This document shows positions 42,770 to 55,076 of a DNA stretch of 64,000 nucleotides, piece after piece. The position numbers were made by a program, and so were the translations under genes. The stretch covers positions 4,447,501-4,511,500 of the forward strand of contig CANTUQ010000020.1 of NCBI GenBank assembly GCA_947683425.1, written 5' to 3'. The notes beneath the pieces were generated by a model that saw only the letters and a list, made by a program, of their open reading frames with translations, was not told the DNA's origin and ran no database searches. The stretch's first letter is position 1, and every line of letters begins with the position of its first letter. The stretch is from Excoecaria cochinchinensis. Its lineage: Eukaryota > Streptophyta > Magnoliopsida > Malpighiales > Euphorbiaceae.

Positions 42770-44257
42770 TGTGACGCGCAACGAACCCCGTAGGCCCTCG
42801 AAAGCCCGCTTTAGGGCGATCAGGCAATTGAAGGTCCGCTGACAGCTTGCAATAAATCGCGAGTGCGTCTATGTTGGGCAACAAGGAGGTTTCATGGAGT
42901 CGCCACCCAATAGAACATTGGGAAAGTTTCTCTCTCCTCGGAGAGCCTATGACTGCGCTCAGTATCCATTTTGGGCCAACCAAAGGGGTCTTGGAGGGTG
43001 AACCTCTCGCCCTGAGGAGCCTAGGATTAATGCCAAGTCTCGTGACACAAGAGGTGTCTTGGAGGGTAAACCTCTCGCCTCTTTGAGCCCAAAGACCAGA
43101 GAAAGTTCGGGACTTCCCATTTATTCATACCTTGATTAAATTTATAATTGAGCTTTGAATTTAGCGTTTCATCCCTTTTCTCATTCAATTTTAAATTATT
43201 TGTCTAAGCACGCATGTCAAACACATAATAAAAGTGATAAATAAAATAAATGAAAGCAAAATAAATTACAATAAAATTAGGGGCGGAATACAACCCCCAT
43301 TTGTAAATAAAATACAATTCATGCATAAGTCGGGCTATTTATTAATTTGAGGACATTGGTCCTCTCATGCATGATTTAAAGAAAATAATTTTAAAATGAT
43401 AATTTATTTTGGATGATAAATCTAGGACATTGGTCCCATTTTTATTAAATAAAACCCAATTTAGTTTAATAGAAATATTTTTGTAATTTTCTTAATTAAC
43501 GTGCATAAAAGTAATTTATTACAAATTACATATTAAAAAAAATAAAATAATGAAAGCAAAATAATAAAAATAATAACAAATCAACTCCCAAATGGATCTT
43601 CAAATCTTCAGGGGCTCCCACTTGGCATGAAAAATACTCACACATAAAAATAAGTATTGAAAATAAAAGAAAAACAAAGCAAATAAAAGTGAAGTTAGTA
43701 AAAAAATTAATTAAACATATAACTTGAAAACAATTAAATTAATGCAAACAAAATTGCACCATGTATGACAAGCCAATTAAAATAATATAATAAAAATATG
43801 TAATTTAACAAATTAATAAAATCAACATGCTAAAAAAAACATAAAACAGTGTTAATAAAATTAAAAATGCATAAAAAGCACAAAATAACATCAAATCATG
43901 CATAAAAAGCAAAAGAAATGATAAAAATCAGCATGCTTAAAACATATTAATAATATTGATAAAAGCTAACATGCCTAAGCAAACATAAAATAATAGTTAT
44001 AAAACTCAACATGCAAAAAAACATGAATAGAAAATACAAACATAAAATTCAGCATGTGTAAAAGTATAAAATAATAACAACAATATCCAACATGTATAAA
44101 AAGCAAAGGTAATAATAAAAATCAGCATGCATAAGAAATAAATAATAATAGTAATAATAAAATTAAACAAGAATAAGGATAATAATAATACTAATGATGA
44201 TAATAACTACAATAATAATAATAACACAATAATAACAAAGAATATGAACAATCAAAC

Positions 44258-44359
<102 letters not shown>

Positions 44360-45109
44360 GAAGAAGATGAACAATATGAACAACATGAACAATTAAATAA
44401 AAATGATATGAACAATTGAATAAAAATAATAAAATAGTTCTAAGAGAATTTACATGTTAACTAATCAAATAAAAAGTAAAAACAAGAAATAAGAAGAAAA
44501 TAATAAGACTAAAAGAATTTACATGTTAACTAGTTAATTAAAAATAAAAAATCAAATTAAAATTAAACTAAGAAATTGAGCCAAGAATAATTACCCTCAA
44601 ATTTATCTTGATGAAGAGAAGGTAAGATCCAATTCCTTTTCTTGTATTGTTGGAATAAAATTAGAAAATAAAATATTGAAAGTGAATTTTTACTCAAGAA
44701 CAAATAATTTATTTATTTGTCTCAAAGCAAAAATTGTCAATTGAAAATAAGAAAATTCTCAAGAAAAAAAATGGTTATTTTTTGCCTTAAGAATTGATGG
44801 AAATTTCTTTAGAAATTGAGAGAATTTGTTCTTGAAAGAAGAAAGAAGAAGAAAAATATTTTCTAAAAATCCCCCCTAATTTTCCTTTTAAAATTCCTTT
44901 TATTCCTCTCCAAAATTCAGATTTTTTAATTAAGAAATTAAATTAATTTAATTCCCATAACTATAAGAAAACAACTGAATTTGGAGGGTTAGAAGATAAA
45001 AGGCTTTTTGAATTAAATTATGCAAAAAAAATGAGTTAAAAAGCATTAAAAATGAAGAAAATATGGCCAAAATGGCCATTGGGGCGAAATAGGGCGTCAG
45101 GGGGCGCGC

Positions 45110-45235
45110 TGCACGCACAAGCACAACTGTGCTTCCGAGAAAAGCACAGCTGTGCTTTCGCGTGCGGTACACGCAGTGTAGCACAAACAAAGAAGCACAT
45201 GCTCTCAAAGAAGCACAGCCGTGCTTTTCAGGCAA
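45110..45235. repeat. Inverted-word array in TAT2 right LTR
   Basis: AAGCACAACTGTGCTT, AAAGCACAGCTGTGCTTTC, GTACACGCAGTGTAGC, AAGCACATGCTC, AAGCACAGCCGTGCTTTTC. It has one word fewer than the left LTR, so the array length changes by whole words. Confidence 0.8.
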
Positions 45236-45693
45236 AAATTTTTAATTTTTTATTTTTTATTTTTTTTTAATTTTCTATAAAATATAATAATTTAAAAACT
45301 CACTTTTTTCACCACAAAATAATTTTTAAAATACTTTAAAAATATTTTTGAAATACATTTTTATTTAATTTTAAAACAACAAATCGACAAGGAAATCGTC
45401 ACTTCCAACTTCATTCTTTTTGCCCATAGATCGGCATACTTAATTTCGTCATTGGGTAATCCTGATTAAGGCTACTCGGGACCCGGTGTCTACACTTGTC
45501 ATGAGAACGAACAATGCCGTGAGTATGAATTATACTATGTGAATTTTTATACGTGTGTTTAATTAGTATGTGACTTAGTGATGCCATGAGCATGTATGAG
45601 TAGTGAATGAACAAATGAACCTATAAGCCTGTAGTCGAGTCGTGGATAAATAAGCATGCTTATGAAGGGCTAGTGATTTGCGGCTACTAGTGT

Positions 45694-45793
45694 GACACCG
45701 ACGGGTGTCTAGTAATTGATACCGACGGGTATCCAGTGATATAGTGTTCGAGACTTCTGTCTCTAGTGATATTGTGTTCGAGACCTCGGTCTC
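45694..45793. repeat. Four tandem hairpins with covarying stems, LARD left LTR
   Basis: 45694-45709 GACACC-GACG-GGTGTC; 45718-45733 GATACC-GACG-GGTATC; 45750-45763 GAGAC-TTCT-GTCTC; 45780-45793 GAGACC-TC-GGTCTC. All stems are perfect yet differ from each other. Spacers share CTAGTGATAT(A/T)GTGTTC. Confidence 0.85.
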
Positions 45794-46669
45794 TAGTGTT
45801 TATTAAATAGTGTACCCGTATCCACCTCTAAAACGATTCAGGCTATTAAGAATAAATGCATGTGAGTGATTGATTATGATGTTGTGTTATAATATGATTG
45901 TGTTCTTTATATGTAATGATAATATTACTCTTATTGGTTGTGTAATATCCATGCCATGCTAAATGAACCTGTGATCTTGTTAGTGAAGCCATCCACTGGC
46001 ATAGTGTAGTGAATACTGTCATGGTAAAGTATGAGGTATTGAGCATGGGCATGTGATTATCGACTTATAGTTATTGTATGACTTTCGGTGATGCTAAGTG
46101 AACTAGTGATCTTGATAGCGAAGTCTTTTGTTGACATAGTGTATTGAGTATTGTATGATATTTTATTTAATATGAACTATGGAATATCGGCATGCTATCG
46201 TATTATTGACTATCTTGTGAACTATTGAATGTTGGTATCGTATATTATGGATTATTGAATATTGGCATGTTATTGAGATATTGTTGAATTGCTATTGTAT
46301 GGTATCCTGTATAGTAAAAGTATGCTCTGTTGTTCTGTATAATGACTCAGGCTATTAACCAAAAGAATGATATTGTATACTTAGTGCTAATATTGAATTT
46401 ACATGTAACACGACAGTGCTAATATTGAATAAAGCTATTGTTGGTTATGCCATATTGAGTGATATCAATGCTATGCCTCATGGTATGTTAGCTATCGTTT
46501 ATTATGTGAACCTGTTTAATAAGCATGATCATTGTACTGGTATAGTTATATGTTGTTTTGGGACTATTGATATTGAAATGTTAAGGCATAATAAGTATAT
46601 GAATTAGTGATATGTAGGATGTATGATCAAGTGGTTTTGTTAGAGGTCTATATGTTTTGTGAATCCCCA

Positions 46670-46687
46670 CTAAGCGTTATCGCTTAG
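46670..46687 (+). repeat. CTAAGCG-TTAT-CGCTTAG hairpin, LARD left LTR
   Basis: A perfect 7-bp stem with a TTAT loop, preceded by CCCCA and followed by CACGG. The same element occurs at 53146-53163 and, with one base change, in Tekay-B at 58055-58073. Confidence 0.8.
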
Positions 46688-47016
46688 CACGGGTGCTTGT
46701 CTCTCGTGTAGGTCTATAGCTTAGAGATCGTGTTTGGAGGCGTATCTGCAGGCCACTATAAGAGCTAGGAGTTGTCAGTGGGTTATGGTATTATAATTGC
46801 AGACACCGGGTCCCGAGGCTGTCCAAGATCAGGATTACCCGATGATGAAATAGAAGACCGATTTTCGGCAAGAAATGTGAGAATCGATCGTTCCCTTGTC
46901 AAAGGTGTGTTTTTCGGAAAATAATTAAAAATATATATTTTTGGGGAAATTAAAATTAAGATGGAGTAAAAAAAATATATTAATTTTGTGTCAAAATATA
47001 AAAAAAAAAAAAGTCG

Positions 47017-47275
47017 CGAAGGCCGCCTGCGGCAGCGCGGGGCTGCCCCAGCGCGCAGGGGCGCCTGCGCGCAAGGTAGGCGCCTCGGGCGCAGGCCCCC
47101 TGCGTGCGAGGCGGGGGGCGCCGCGCGCCCCCCCTGCGCGCGAGGTGGGGGGCGCCGCGTGCCCCCCCTGCGCGCGAGGCAGGGGGGCCTCGCGCGCAGC
47201 CCCCTGCGCGCGAGGCAGGGTGCGCCGCGCGCAGCAGGCTGCTGCCGCGCGCGCCCTTGCCCTCTCCGCGCGACC
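47017..47275. repeat. GC-rich, self-complementary tandem repeat in solo LTR
   Basis: Four units of 34-36 bp start with CCCCCTGCG(C/T)GCGAGG at 47096, 47130, 47164 and 47200. They are preceded by related GCGCAGGGGCGCCTGCGCGC sequence. CCCCCTGCGCGCGAGG and the GGGGG runs pair with each other. It sits 220-480 bp from the LTR start, the same relative place as the word arrays of TAT1 and TAT2. Three frames are open across it only because of base composition. Confidence 0.85.
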
Positions 47276-48194
47276 TGGTCTTCGCCTGTCCGTTTTTTCC
47301 GCTGTTTTCAGTCTGATTTTCTTCAGTTTGACTTTTTTCTTATTTCACCATTTTATGACATTTTTTATTAACTAAAAATGAAAGTCTCTTTTGTCCCTTG
47401 CCATTTTTGGCCAAGACAACCTTAAATGAGGAATTGGCCCTCATTTTTGAGGAGGACGGGTGATATTTGAAAAAAAATTCTTTGGCTTTCTTTGGTCTTG
47501 GCTACTTTCCAGGAAGCTGTTCTTTTTCTTAAAAATTCTTCAAAAAAATCTTCAAACCTTAGTCTCACATTTTAGTTTTTGCTACTAAAAACCTTTGATC
47601 TTGGGTTGATTTGAGCAAGAAAAATCAATTTTCTTGGCTTTCTCATCCCACAAAAAAACATTTTTCTCAAACTAATTCGTTTAGAACACAGATTTTCATA
47701 TCTTCCCTAAATACTTATCACTAAAATTGACAAGAGGAGCGGATCGGGACGCCGCATTTCCGATCTAAAAATTCTGAGGGTAAACATTCTTGGGCCAATT
47801 TCATTTACTCGTTTGTGTATTATTTATTATTGTAAAATATTTCTTCATTTTTTTTTTGCCATTAAATACTATGTCATTTGCCTATTATTCTCTTTGATTT
47901 AGTCACTGTGGGCATGCCATTCTTTTTTCTTCTTGAATATTTTTGTGATTGATGGTTTCGTTTAACGTATTAGGTTAGTATTGTTTTTATTATTATTATT
48001 TTTCTTAGTTTTGTTATTCTTTCCTTACCATCATTATTAACATGCCTCTATATGTTTGTTTGTTATTATTATTATCATTATTATAAATATTGTCATTATT
48101 ATTATTGTTCATTATATACTTATTTATTTGCTGTCCTTTTTGTATTTACTGTTATTACTATCATTTATGCATTTCATAGTTATTGCATTAATTA

Positions 48195-48195
<1 letters not shown>

Positions 48196-48246
<51 letters not shown>
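48196..48246. repeat. (ATT) microsatellite in solo LTR
   Basis: 51 bp, 17 units, within a larger region (47985-48500) rich in ATT/TAT triplets. Confidence 0.9.
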
Positions 48247-48248
<2 letters not shown>

Positions 48249-49644
48249 GTCATTCTTATTTTTTTACTATTACTATCACCATTTATTTACTATTGTTAAT
48301 ATTCTGTTTTTTTATTATTATTATCATTATTATATATTCATTTTATATTTATTGATATTATGTTATTATAATTATTAATATTATCACTACCTACTTACTG
48401 TCATGCTAATGTTTATGTGCCACATAATATTATTATTTGTTATCATAATATTATTGTCGTTATCATTATTTATCATTTATTATTATTGTTATATTCTGCA
48501 CTTGCTTGATTAATTTACTTAAAATATTTACTGATATTATTTTCGACATTATCTTTGTATGAGTTTAATTTGAGTCGGGTAGTGTAAGCGTTCTCACGGC
48601 TCCCCGGATGGGTCGCGACACGTGGAATATCGCCTTGCTCGGTGAGATCTTTCTTAATTCCTTCTCTTTATGTGTTACGTGTTTACTTGTAAGTACTTGT
48701 TTTATTTTTGTACGTGTGTGATAAAAAGTTACAAAAATATTTTTACAATTAAATTGGATTCTTCACTAATAAAATTGGGACCAATGTCCCTTGTTTTAGC
48801 CCGACAATAAAAATGTCACAATTAAAACGAAGAGTCAACTTTTCTACAAAAATGGGATCACTCATCCCGGGTTTTCAATTCAAGCAATCAAAAATGGCTC
48901 TTCGAACCCTCTTCAAATTAATACGAAGGAACCAATGTTCCTAAATTTCTAACAAGCGCGAAGGAACCAACGTTCCTCAAATAATGTCCCGATTTATGTA
49001 TGTTCTTTTATTTTAATCTTAAGTGAGTGTTTTAAATTCAAGTTCATTTCTTTTTTTTGGGCCCTTGTAATTAATTTTGGGGCAACTTTATTTATCTTTT
49101 GGAGATTGTATTCCGTCCCACTTACATCTTTGATCTCCTTTTATTGGGGTTGTATTCTGCCCCTATTTTTATTGTAATTGCGTGCTTGCGTGTTTACCGC
49201 TTTCATTTATTGCTTTCTTTATTTACTTTATTTATCGCTTTCATTTACTTCCTTTACGTGCTTGAAATGCGCTTTTATTTTAATGCATCGCTCGTATGAG
49301 ATGAGAGATATAATTTTAAGAATTTAAAAAACCATTTATAATTAACCAAAGCATAAATAAGAGGGAAGTTCCGGACACCATATCTCTGGTTTACACCAAT
49401 AGAGGTGAGAAACCTTTTCCCAATTTCTTCCAAAATTGGGTGGCGACTCCAAATACCTCAAAGGTGCCTTTAGGCATCAATAGGCTAGGTTATTCTCCCC
49501 AATGTTCTATTGGGAGGGATACACCGATGATGTCTCATGGCGCCCATGATCAAAAGACACGAACCTTCATACCTCGAATCCTAAAGCGGATTCAAAGGAG
49601 GGCCCTTGCTGGGTGGTTTCGGGTTCGGCGCGCGTCACAATAAT

Positions 49645-49939
49645 GATGATATGTTATTATAATTCCGATTTTGTGTAAGTAAAGCAGGTATAGTTGTGCA
49701 CATTTAATTCTGTATTGTAATATGTAATTTGTAACCTAAACAGTAACCAATAGTGAACAAGTGCTAGTGTATGGTATAGTGATCATATAGTGGTAGTGAA
49801 AGTAAATAATTATCGGACATAATATTAATAATATTGACTAAAGGATGATAAGTGGATTAGTGATGTTAATTGAATTTAACTATAGCGTGTTTGTCGTGTC
49901 GCGCTCCCTTGTCCTCCCAAGGGGCATTGGGGCGTTACA
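49645..49939 (+). mobile_element. LARD left LTR, segment 3
   Basis: End of the LTR, matching 53226-53523. It finishes GGCATTGGGGCGTTACA. Confidence 0.9.
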
Positions 49940-50163
49940 AGTTGTGGTATCAGAGCATAGGTTAAGGCGGTTCTGGACTATAGAAGTTATAGTGAATAGA
50001 ATTGTTTAGAGTTTGTTTATAGTGTGACCCTAATGCAGATGATGTTTAGAGTGATTGATATGTTTAATTGAATTATTATTTTTGCATAATGTTTTGTATG
50101 GTTAAAGTTATCGTATGTGTTAAGAAGAATTTCGCGGACGAAATTCCTTAAGTGGGGGAGAGT
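49940..50163 (+). other. LARD interior: primer site, short spacer, polypurine tract
   Basis: TGGTATCAGAGC at 49945-49956 is the initiator tRNA-Met primer site. The end reads AATTTCGCGGACGAAATTCC, then the tract AGTGGGGGAGAG (50151-50162). This GGACGAAATT...GGGGGAGAG tail is typical of Del/Tekay chromoviruses. There is no room for gag or pol. Confidence 0.9.
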
Positions 50164-51431
50164 TGTAACATCCCGAAAGTGCCCTAGTAGAAATGAGTGT
50201 TATTAGTGTAAACGTGTGCATGATAATTAGGGTTTACAGCATTGGACCTAATTGAAAAAGGTGAAATGAGGGACTTAATTGAAGAGAAATAAAGTATTGT
50301 AGTGGCTGAATTGTACTTTGCATGATTAACTAGCAAATGAAGATTAATTAGTGTAATAGCTGTTAATTAAGTTAATCAAAAGTTAGTGGGATCAGCTGTA
50401 TGTTAGTGGATTTAGCTGGATGTTAGTGGACTCCATGTGTTAGTGTGTGAGCCAGCCGCCTTGTGTAGGGAGAGTGAGAACTTGACACCTCACACTTACA
50501 TGCAAGCATGAGGTGGATTAGGGAGTAAACCCGTCTTTTGTTCCTTGATTCAGCCATTTTGATCCCTTGAGCCGGCCCTCTCTCTCAAAAATTTTACCTT
50601 CCTTTTGTCTCTCTCTTTTAATTGTTATTTGATCATGGAGTCCTAAGAGTGGATAGTGATAGTTTAGAAGAAGGTTATTGACTAGAAAGGTATGTAGTAT
50701 GTAGTGTATCTCCTTCATCTTCTTCTAATTCTGATTTTGATTATTAAGATTATGAGTAAAGTCTAATGAACTTGTATATGTATTGTATGTGTATGTGAGT
50801 TGAAGAGGCAAGTAGAGCTGCCAAAGGCAAAGAGAAAGTGATATAGAAGAGTAAAAGAAGGAGTGCTCAAAGAGGTTTGGATTGTATTTGAATTAATACA
50901 TGTTTAATGTGCTTTGAAACTATATGTGTTAATTGATGTTTGATATAGATTAAATAAAAAATGGATGTGTATTGAAGTGTTAAGTGAATTGCCATGAGTA
51001 TTGTATGTGATCAAGTATGAACCCTAGTGTTAAGGAAATATTCTGCTTATATGTCACCAGACCTCCATGAAGTGTTTTGATGATATCTGTAATTTGAAAA
51101 CTCCAAATCAAATGTTTCTTACGCCATTTGAACTATAACTTCCGTATCTTTAAAAGTCTAAGAGAGACCATAAATTAATTCTGTCTCTAAAAGGCCTAAA
51201 AATGGCAATAAACGGACGTGTTCATGCCTAGCCGGGTTGATTTGAATAGTCTGTAGTTTTTAATGTATATCTATTAATTTATGAGTCCGAGACTTGTCCC
51301 ATTTGAAAGATAAGATATAGAGGAACAAATGTTATGAAGGGCTCTTTGTCCAAAAATGAGGTCTAGAGGTCGGTTTTTGCGATGTAAATCTGGAGCGAAA
51401 ACCAGTCTCGTAAGGCACCTGAGGGGAGCTA

Positions 51432-51470
51432 CTGTCGCGATCGCGACAGAGTCGCGACCTCATGATACAA
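51432..51470. repeat. TCGCGATCGCGA words in LARD right LTR
   Basis: A perfect 18-bp palindrome CTGTCGCGATCGCGACAG followed by GTCGCGACCTCATGATAC. It is the same word that is perfect in the Athila right LTR, in an unrelated family. Confidence 0.88.
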
Positions 51471-52168
51471 CAACATGTATAAAGCCTTTTCTTCATAATT
51501 TTGAGCCCATGGTTGGCATGGATCAATTCCCTATCTTTCCCTCAGATTATTATGCATGATTAGGGCTATTAAATGAATATAAAAGTAGTTATCATTGGGA
51601 AAAACTTATGAGTATGATTAAGATTGGTAATTTAACTAATAAAGTAACAATATATAAGTATGTGAAGGTTAGTAAATGGAACAACATATATGTGTGTTTA
51701 TTTGATGAAACTACATCCATGATTGAGGACCTTATTGTATCAGCATTATATTAATGTTAAATGAAGTTTATATGCATACAACTAAGATGACTATGCGAAT
51801 TAGAGATGCACGATAGCCTAACTAAGCTTGAATGCATCATCATGCAAACCTGTGACTATGCAAATTAGAGATGCATGATTAACCTAACAAAGCTTGATTG
51901 CATCATAAAGCGAAATAATTACATATGCGATAAATGACTTATGTGCTTGGATTTTAACATGAGAAGGAGCCTTGTCATGAGAACGTACAATGCTGTGAGT
52001 ATGAATTATACTATGTGAATTATTATACGTGTGTTTAATTAGTATGTGACTGAGTGATGCCATGAGCATGTATGAGTAGTGAATGAACAAATGAACCTAT
52101 AAGCCTGTAGTCGAGTCGTGGATAAATAAGCATGCTTATGAAGGGCTAGTGATTTGTGGCTGCTAGTG

Positions 52169-52269
52169 TGACATCAACGGGTGTCTAGTGATTGATACTG
52201 ATGGGTATCCAGTGATATAGTGTTCGAGACTTGTATCTCTAGTGATATAGTGTTCGAGACCTCGATCTC
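52169..52269. repeat. Hairpin tract in LARD right LTR
   Basis: Counterparts of 45694-45793: GACATC-AACG-GGTGTC, GATACT-GATG-GGTATC, GAGAC-TTGT-ATCTC, GAGACC-TC-GATCTC. The first two changes would still allow G-U pairing in RNA; the last two create one mismatch each. All stem changes are transitions. Confidence 0.8.
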
Positions 52270-53145
52270 TAGTGTTTATTGAATAGTGTACCCGTATCCA
52301 CCTCTAAAACGATTCAGGCTATTAAGAATAAATGCATGTGAGTGAGTGATTATGATGTTTTGTTATAATATGATTGTGTTCTTTATATGTAGTGATAATA
52401 TTACTCTTATTGGTTGTGTAATATCCATGCCATGCTAAATGAACTAGTGATCTTGTTAGTGAAGCCATCCACTGGCATATTGTAGTGATTATTGGCATGG
52501 TAAAGTATGAGGTATTGAGCATGGTCTTGTGATTATCGACTTATAGTTATTGCATGACTTTCGGTCATGCTAAGTGAACTATTGATCTTGATAGCGAAGT
52601 CTTTTGTTGACATAGTGTATTGAGTATTGTATGATATTTTGTTTAATATGAACTATGGAATATCGGCATGCTATTGTATTATTGACTATCTAGTGAACTA
52701 TTGAATGTTGGTATCGTATATTATGGATTATTGAATATTGGCATGTTATTGAGATATTATTGAATTGCTATTGTATGATATACTGTATAGTAAAAGTATG
52801 CTCTGTTGTTCTGTATAATGACTCAAGCTATCAACCAAAAGAATGATATTGTATATTTTGTGCTAATATTGAATTTACATGTAACACGACAGTGCTAATA
52901 TTGAATAAAGCTATTGTTGGCTATGCCATATTGAGTGATATCAATGCTATGCCTCATGGTATGTTAGCTATCGTTTATTATGTGAACCTGTTTAATAAGC
53001 ATGATCATTGTAGTGGTATAGTTATATGTTGTTTTGGGACTATTGATATTGAAATGTTAAGGCATAATAAGTATATGAATTAGTGATATGCAGGATGTAT
53101 GATCTAGTGGTTTTATTAGAGGTCTATATGTTTTATGAATCCCCA

Positions 53146-53163
53146 CTAAGCGTTATCGCTTAG
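53146..53163 (+). repeat. CTAAGCG-TTAT-CGCTTAG hairpin, LARD right LTR
   Basis: Identical to 46670-46687, while the surrounding LTR copies differ at several positions. Confidence 0.8.
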
Positions 53164-53528
53164 CACGTGTGCTTGTCTCCCGTATAGGTCAAGAGCTGGG
53201 AGTTGTCAGTGGGTTATGGTATTGTAATGATAATATGTTATTGTAATTCTTATTTTGTATAAGTAAAGCATGTATAGTTGTGCACATTTAATTCTGTATT
53301 GTAATATGTAATTTGTAACCTAAATAGTAACCAATAGTGAACAAGTGCTAGTGTATGGTATAGTGATCATATAGTGGTAGTGAAAGTAAATAATTATCGG
53401 ACATAATCTTAACAATATTGACTAAAGGATGATAAGTGGATTAGTGATGTTAATTGAATTTAACTATAGCGTGTTTGTCATGTAGCGCTCCCTTGTACTC
53501 CCAAGGGGCATTGGGGCGTTACAAGCCG

Positions 53529-55076
53529 CTTCATCTCCAAACCTTTCTTGCAGAGTATGGGGATGCTGGAGGAGGTAGATGCTTTAGTGGCAGCTGCGGG
53601 ATGGACAAAGTTCCTGTGGCCGTCATTTCAGACTCACCTCAACGTTGTCCAGGAGTTTTTGGCTACCCTCCACTATGGCAGATTTCAGAGATCAGACATT
53701 GAGGAGGGAGTCATATAGTTTTGGGTCAGAGGATATCACTACAGCATTACACGCCAAAGATTCTTTGAGGCCATGGGGCTACCACTTGGGGTTGATGTTA
53801 TAGTTCCCCGGAGAACTGTTAGGAGGTAGCACTGGGAGATGATTGCATTGCCCGTAGTGCCGTATGACCATGATAGGGCAAAGAGTACAGTACTCTCATC
53901 ACAGGCACTAAGGTACCTGCACAGGGTGCTTTCTAGTTCATACCAGGGACGGGTAGGTAATCCTGAATCAGTGAATGGGGCCGAGATTTGGAGCCTATGG
54001 GCTATGGTAGCGGGTCGTCGCCTCAACATTAGCCATGAGATCTTGGCTAACCTAGTTAGAGTATCACGGGAATTAGCCCCTATGGTATGGGCAGGAGGAG
54101 TGGTGACCAGATTGTTACTGTAGTTGGGGGCCATGCCACATAGCTTTAGGCCTGCACTCGAGGAGAGTGCGCATGCAGACGCTCCAGCAGCCCTAACCAT
54201 AGTGATGATTGCATAGGTGACAGGTTAGGTAGAGGAGTACTTGTTGCTCTCCATACATGAGACTAGGCAGATGTTCGGCCTCCTGTCACTTTAGCCAATA
54301 GAGGAGGAGCCTCAGATGGAGGAGTAGCCTCCACAGCAGCAAGAGTATTAGGAGGCACAGCCTCTACAGTAGTCTTAGGCAGAGGAGGAGCAGCCGCAGA
54401 CCCCCTTTAACATGGGCATAGAGTTCAATGTGGATGAGCTGATAGTTACTCCTCCAGCACTGAGGGTTCAGAGCCCCAATCCTCCTCCTCCATCATGGGT
54501 CCAGCGGTTAACACCCCGGGAGACTGGGAGATTCCACTCGTACAGTAGGGCAGGACATCCAGGGGCATCTACCTCCATAGCGCCTCCTCTGGAGCATACA
54601 GCCGAGTCGGCACTGTTCGCCCCATCACCATCACCTCATCCAGCCCGATCGGATCTTATGGCAGCCATAACCTCCATCCTCACCTCGATGGAGCATCAAT
54701 AGGAGCAGACGGAGGCCAGCCTTGCGGGCATCAAGGACTCGGCCAGGGACCAGACTATGAGACTATCGAGGGCCTTCATAGAGCTGGGTGGCATAGTCAG
54801 AGAGATGTTGGAGTTCATGGGAGTCTTTGCTCAGCCTTTCCTGGATGGGTACGCCTAGGTACAGTTCCAGCAGGTTGACCCTGCAAGGGGCAGCCCTTAT
54901 CGGCACTAGTTGCCATCCCTCCTCGTTTTCAGCCAGAGGTTAGACCCTCAGCACCTCTCAGCAAGCCTTCCACTTCTAGAGCCGGGCCATCTGCATCTTC
55001 ATCTCGTAATCAGCCAGTGTACGTGTCAGATGATGAGGAGGACCCGGAGGAGTGCTCGAATTACTTCCCTCTCTAG
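53529..55076 (+). pseudogene. TAT3 sense ORF, main part, with twelve in-frame TAG stops
   Basis: Continues the ORF begun at 29032: FISKPFLQSMGMLEEVDALVAAAGW, LNVVQEFLATLHYGRF, WVRGYHYSITRQRFFEAMGLPLG, then HWEMIALPVVPYDHDRAKS and AEIWSLWAMVAGRRLNISHEI. This is the globular domain also seen in the Athila third ORF. A Gln/Glu-rich linker, a Pro-rich segment and a helix-prone C-terminus (MAAITSILTSMEHQ) follow. TAGs are at 53716, 53827, 54121, 54214, 54226, 54292, 54325, 54349, 54370, 54376, 54700 and 54856, with no TAA or TGA. A frameshift near 54880-54905 leads to DDEEDPEECSNYFPL and the final TAG at 55074. The biochemical function is unknown. Confidence 0.75.

Larger units (their letters stand above)
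45500..46797 (+). mobile_element. LARD left LTR, segment 2
   Basis: Continues the LARD LTR after TAT2, co-linear with 51979-53220 of the right LTR. It holds four consecutive short hairpins (45694-45793) and the CTAAGCG-TTAT-CGCTTAG hairpin (46670-46687). It ends at ATAAT, where the Tat solo LTR is inserted. Confidence 0.9.
46798..49639 (+). mobile_element. Tat-lineage solo LTR
   Basis: Begins TGCAGACACCGGGTCCCGAG and ends GGTTCGGCGCGCGTCACA, both typical of the Tat LTRs here. ATAAT flanks it on both sides (46793-46797 and 49640-49644), and no internal region follows. It is 2842 bp. The LARD right LTR shows the uninterrupted site near 53213-53225. It contains a GC-rich tandem repeat (47017-47275), an ATT microsatellite (48196-48246) and AT-rich sequence. 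Confidence 0.93.
50164..53523 (+). mobile_element. LARD right LTR (intact)
   Basis: 3360 bp, TGTAACATCCCG to GGGCGTTACA. It has CTGTCGCGATCGCGACAG at 51432-51449, decayed hairpins at 52169-52269 and the CTAAGCG hairpin at 53146-53163. It provides the empty-site reference for both insertions in the left LTR. A segment of about 50 bp next to the CTAAGCG hairpin in the left LTR (near 46705-46770) is missing here. Confidence 0.92.

Noticed and set aside
46416..46607. A 63-residue frame, nearly identical at 52892-53083, conserved between LARD LTRs
   Set aside because: Conservation is explained by the two LTR copies; there is no independent support for coding.
46941..47375. Three overlapping Ala/Arg/Pro-rich open frames
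   Set aside because: They are caused by the GC-rich tandem repeat of the solo LTR; three frames are open at once.
53529..55076. TAG recoded as glutamine, given 12 TAG and no other stops
   Set aside because: Plant nuclear genes use the standard code, and CHG deamination explains the pattern in a dead element.
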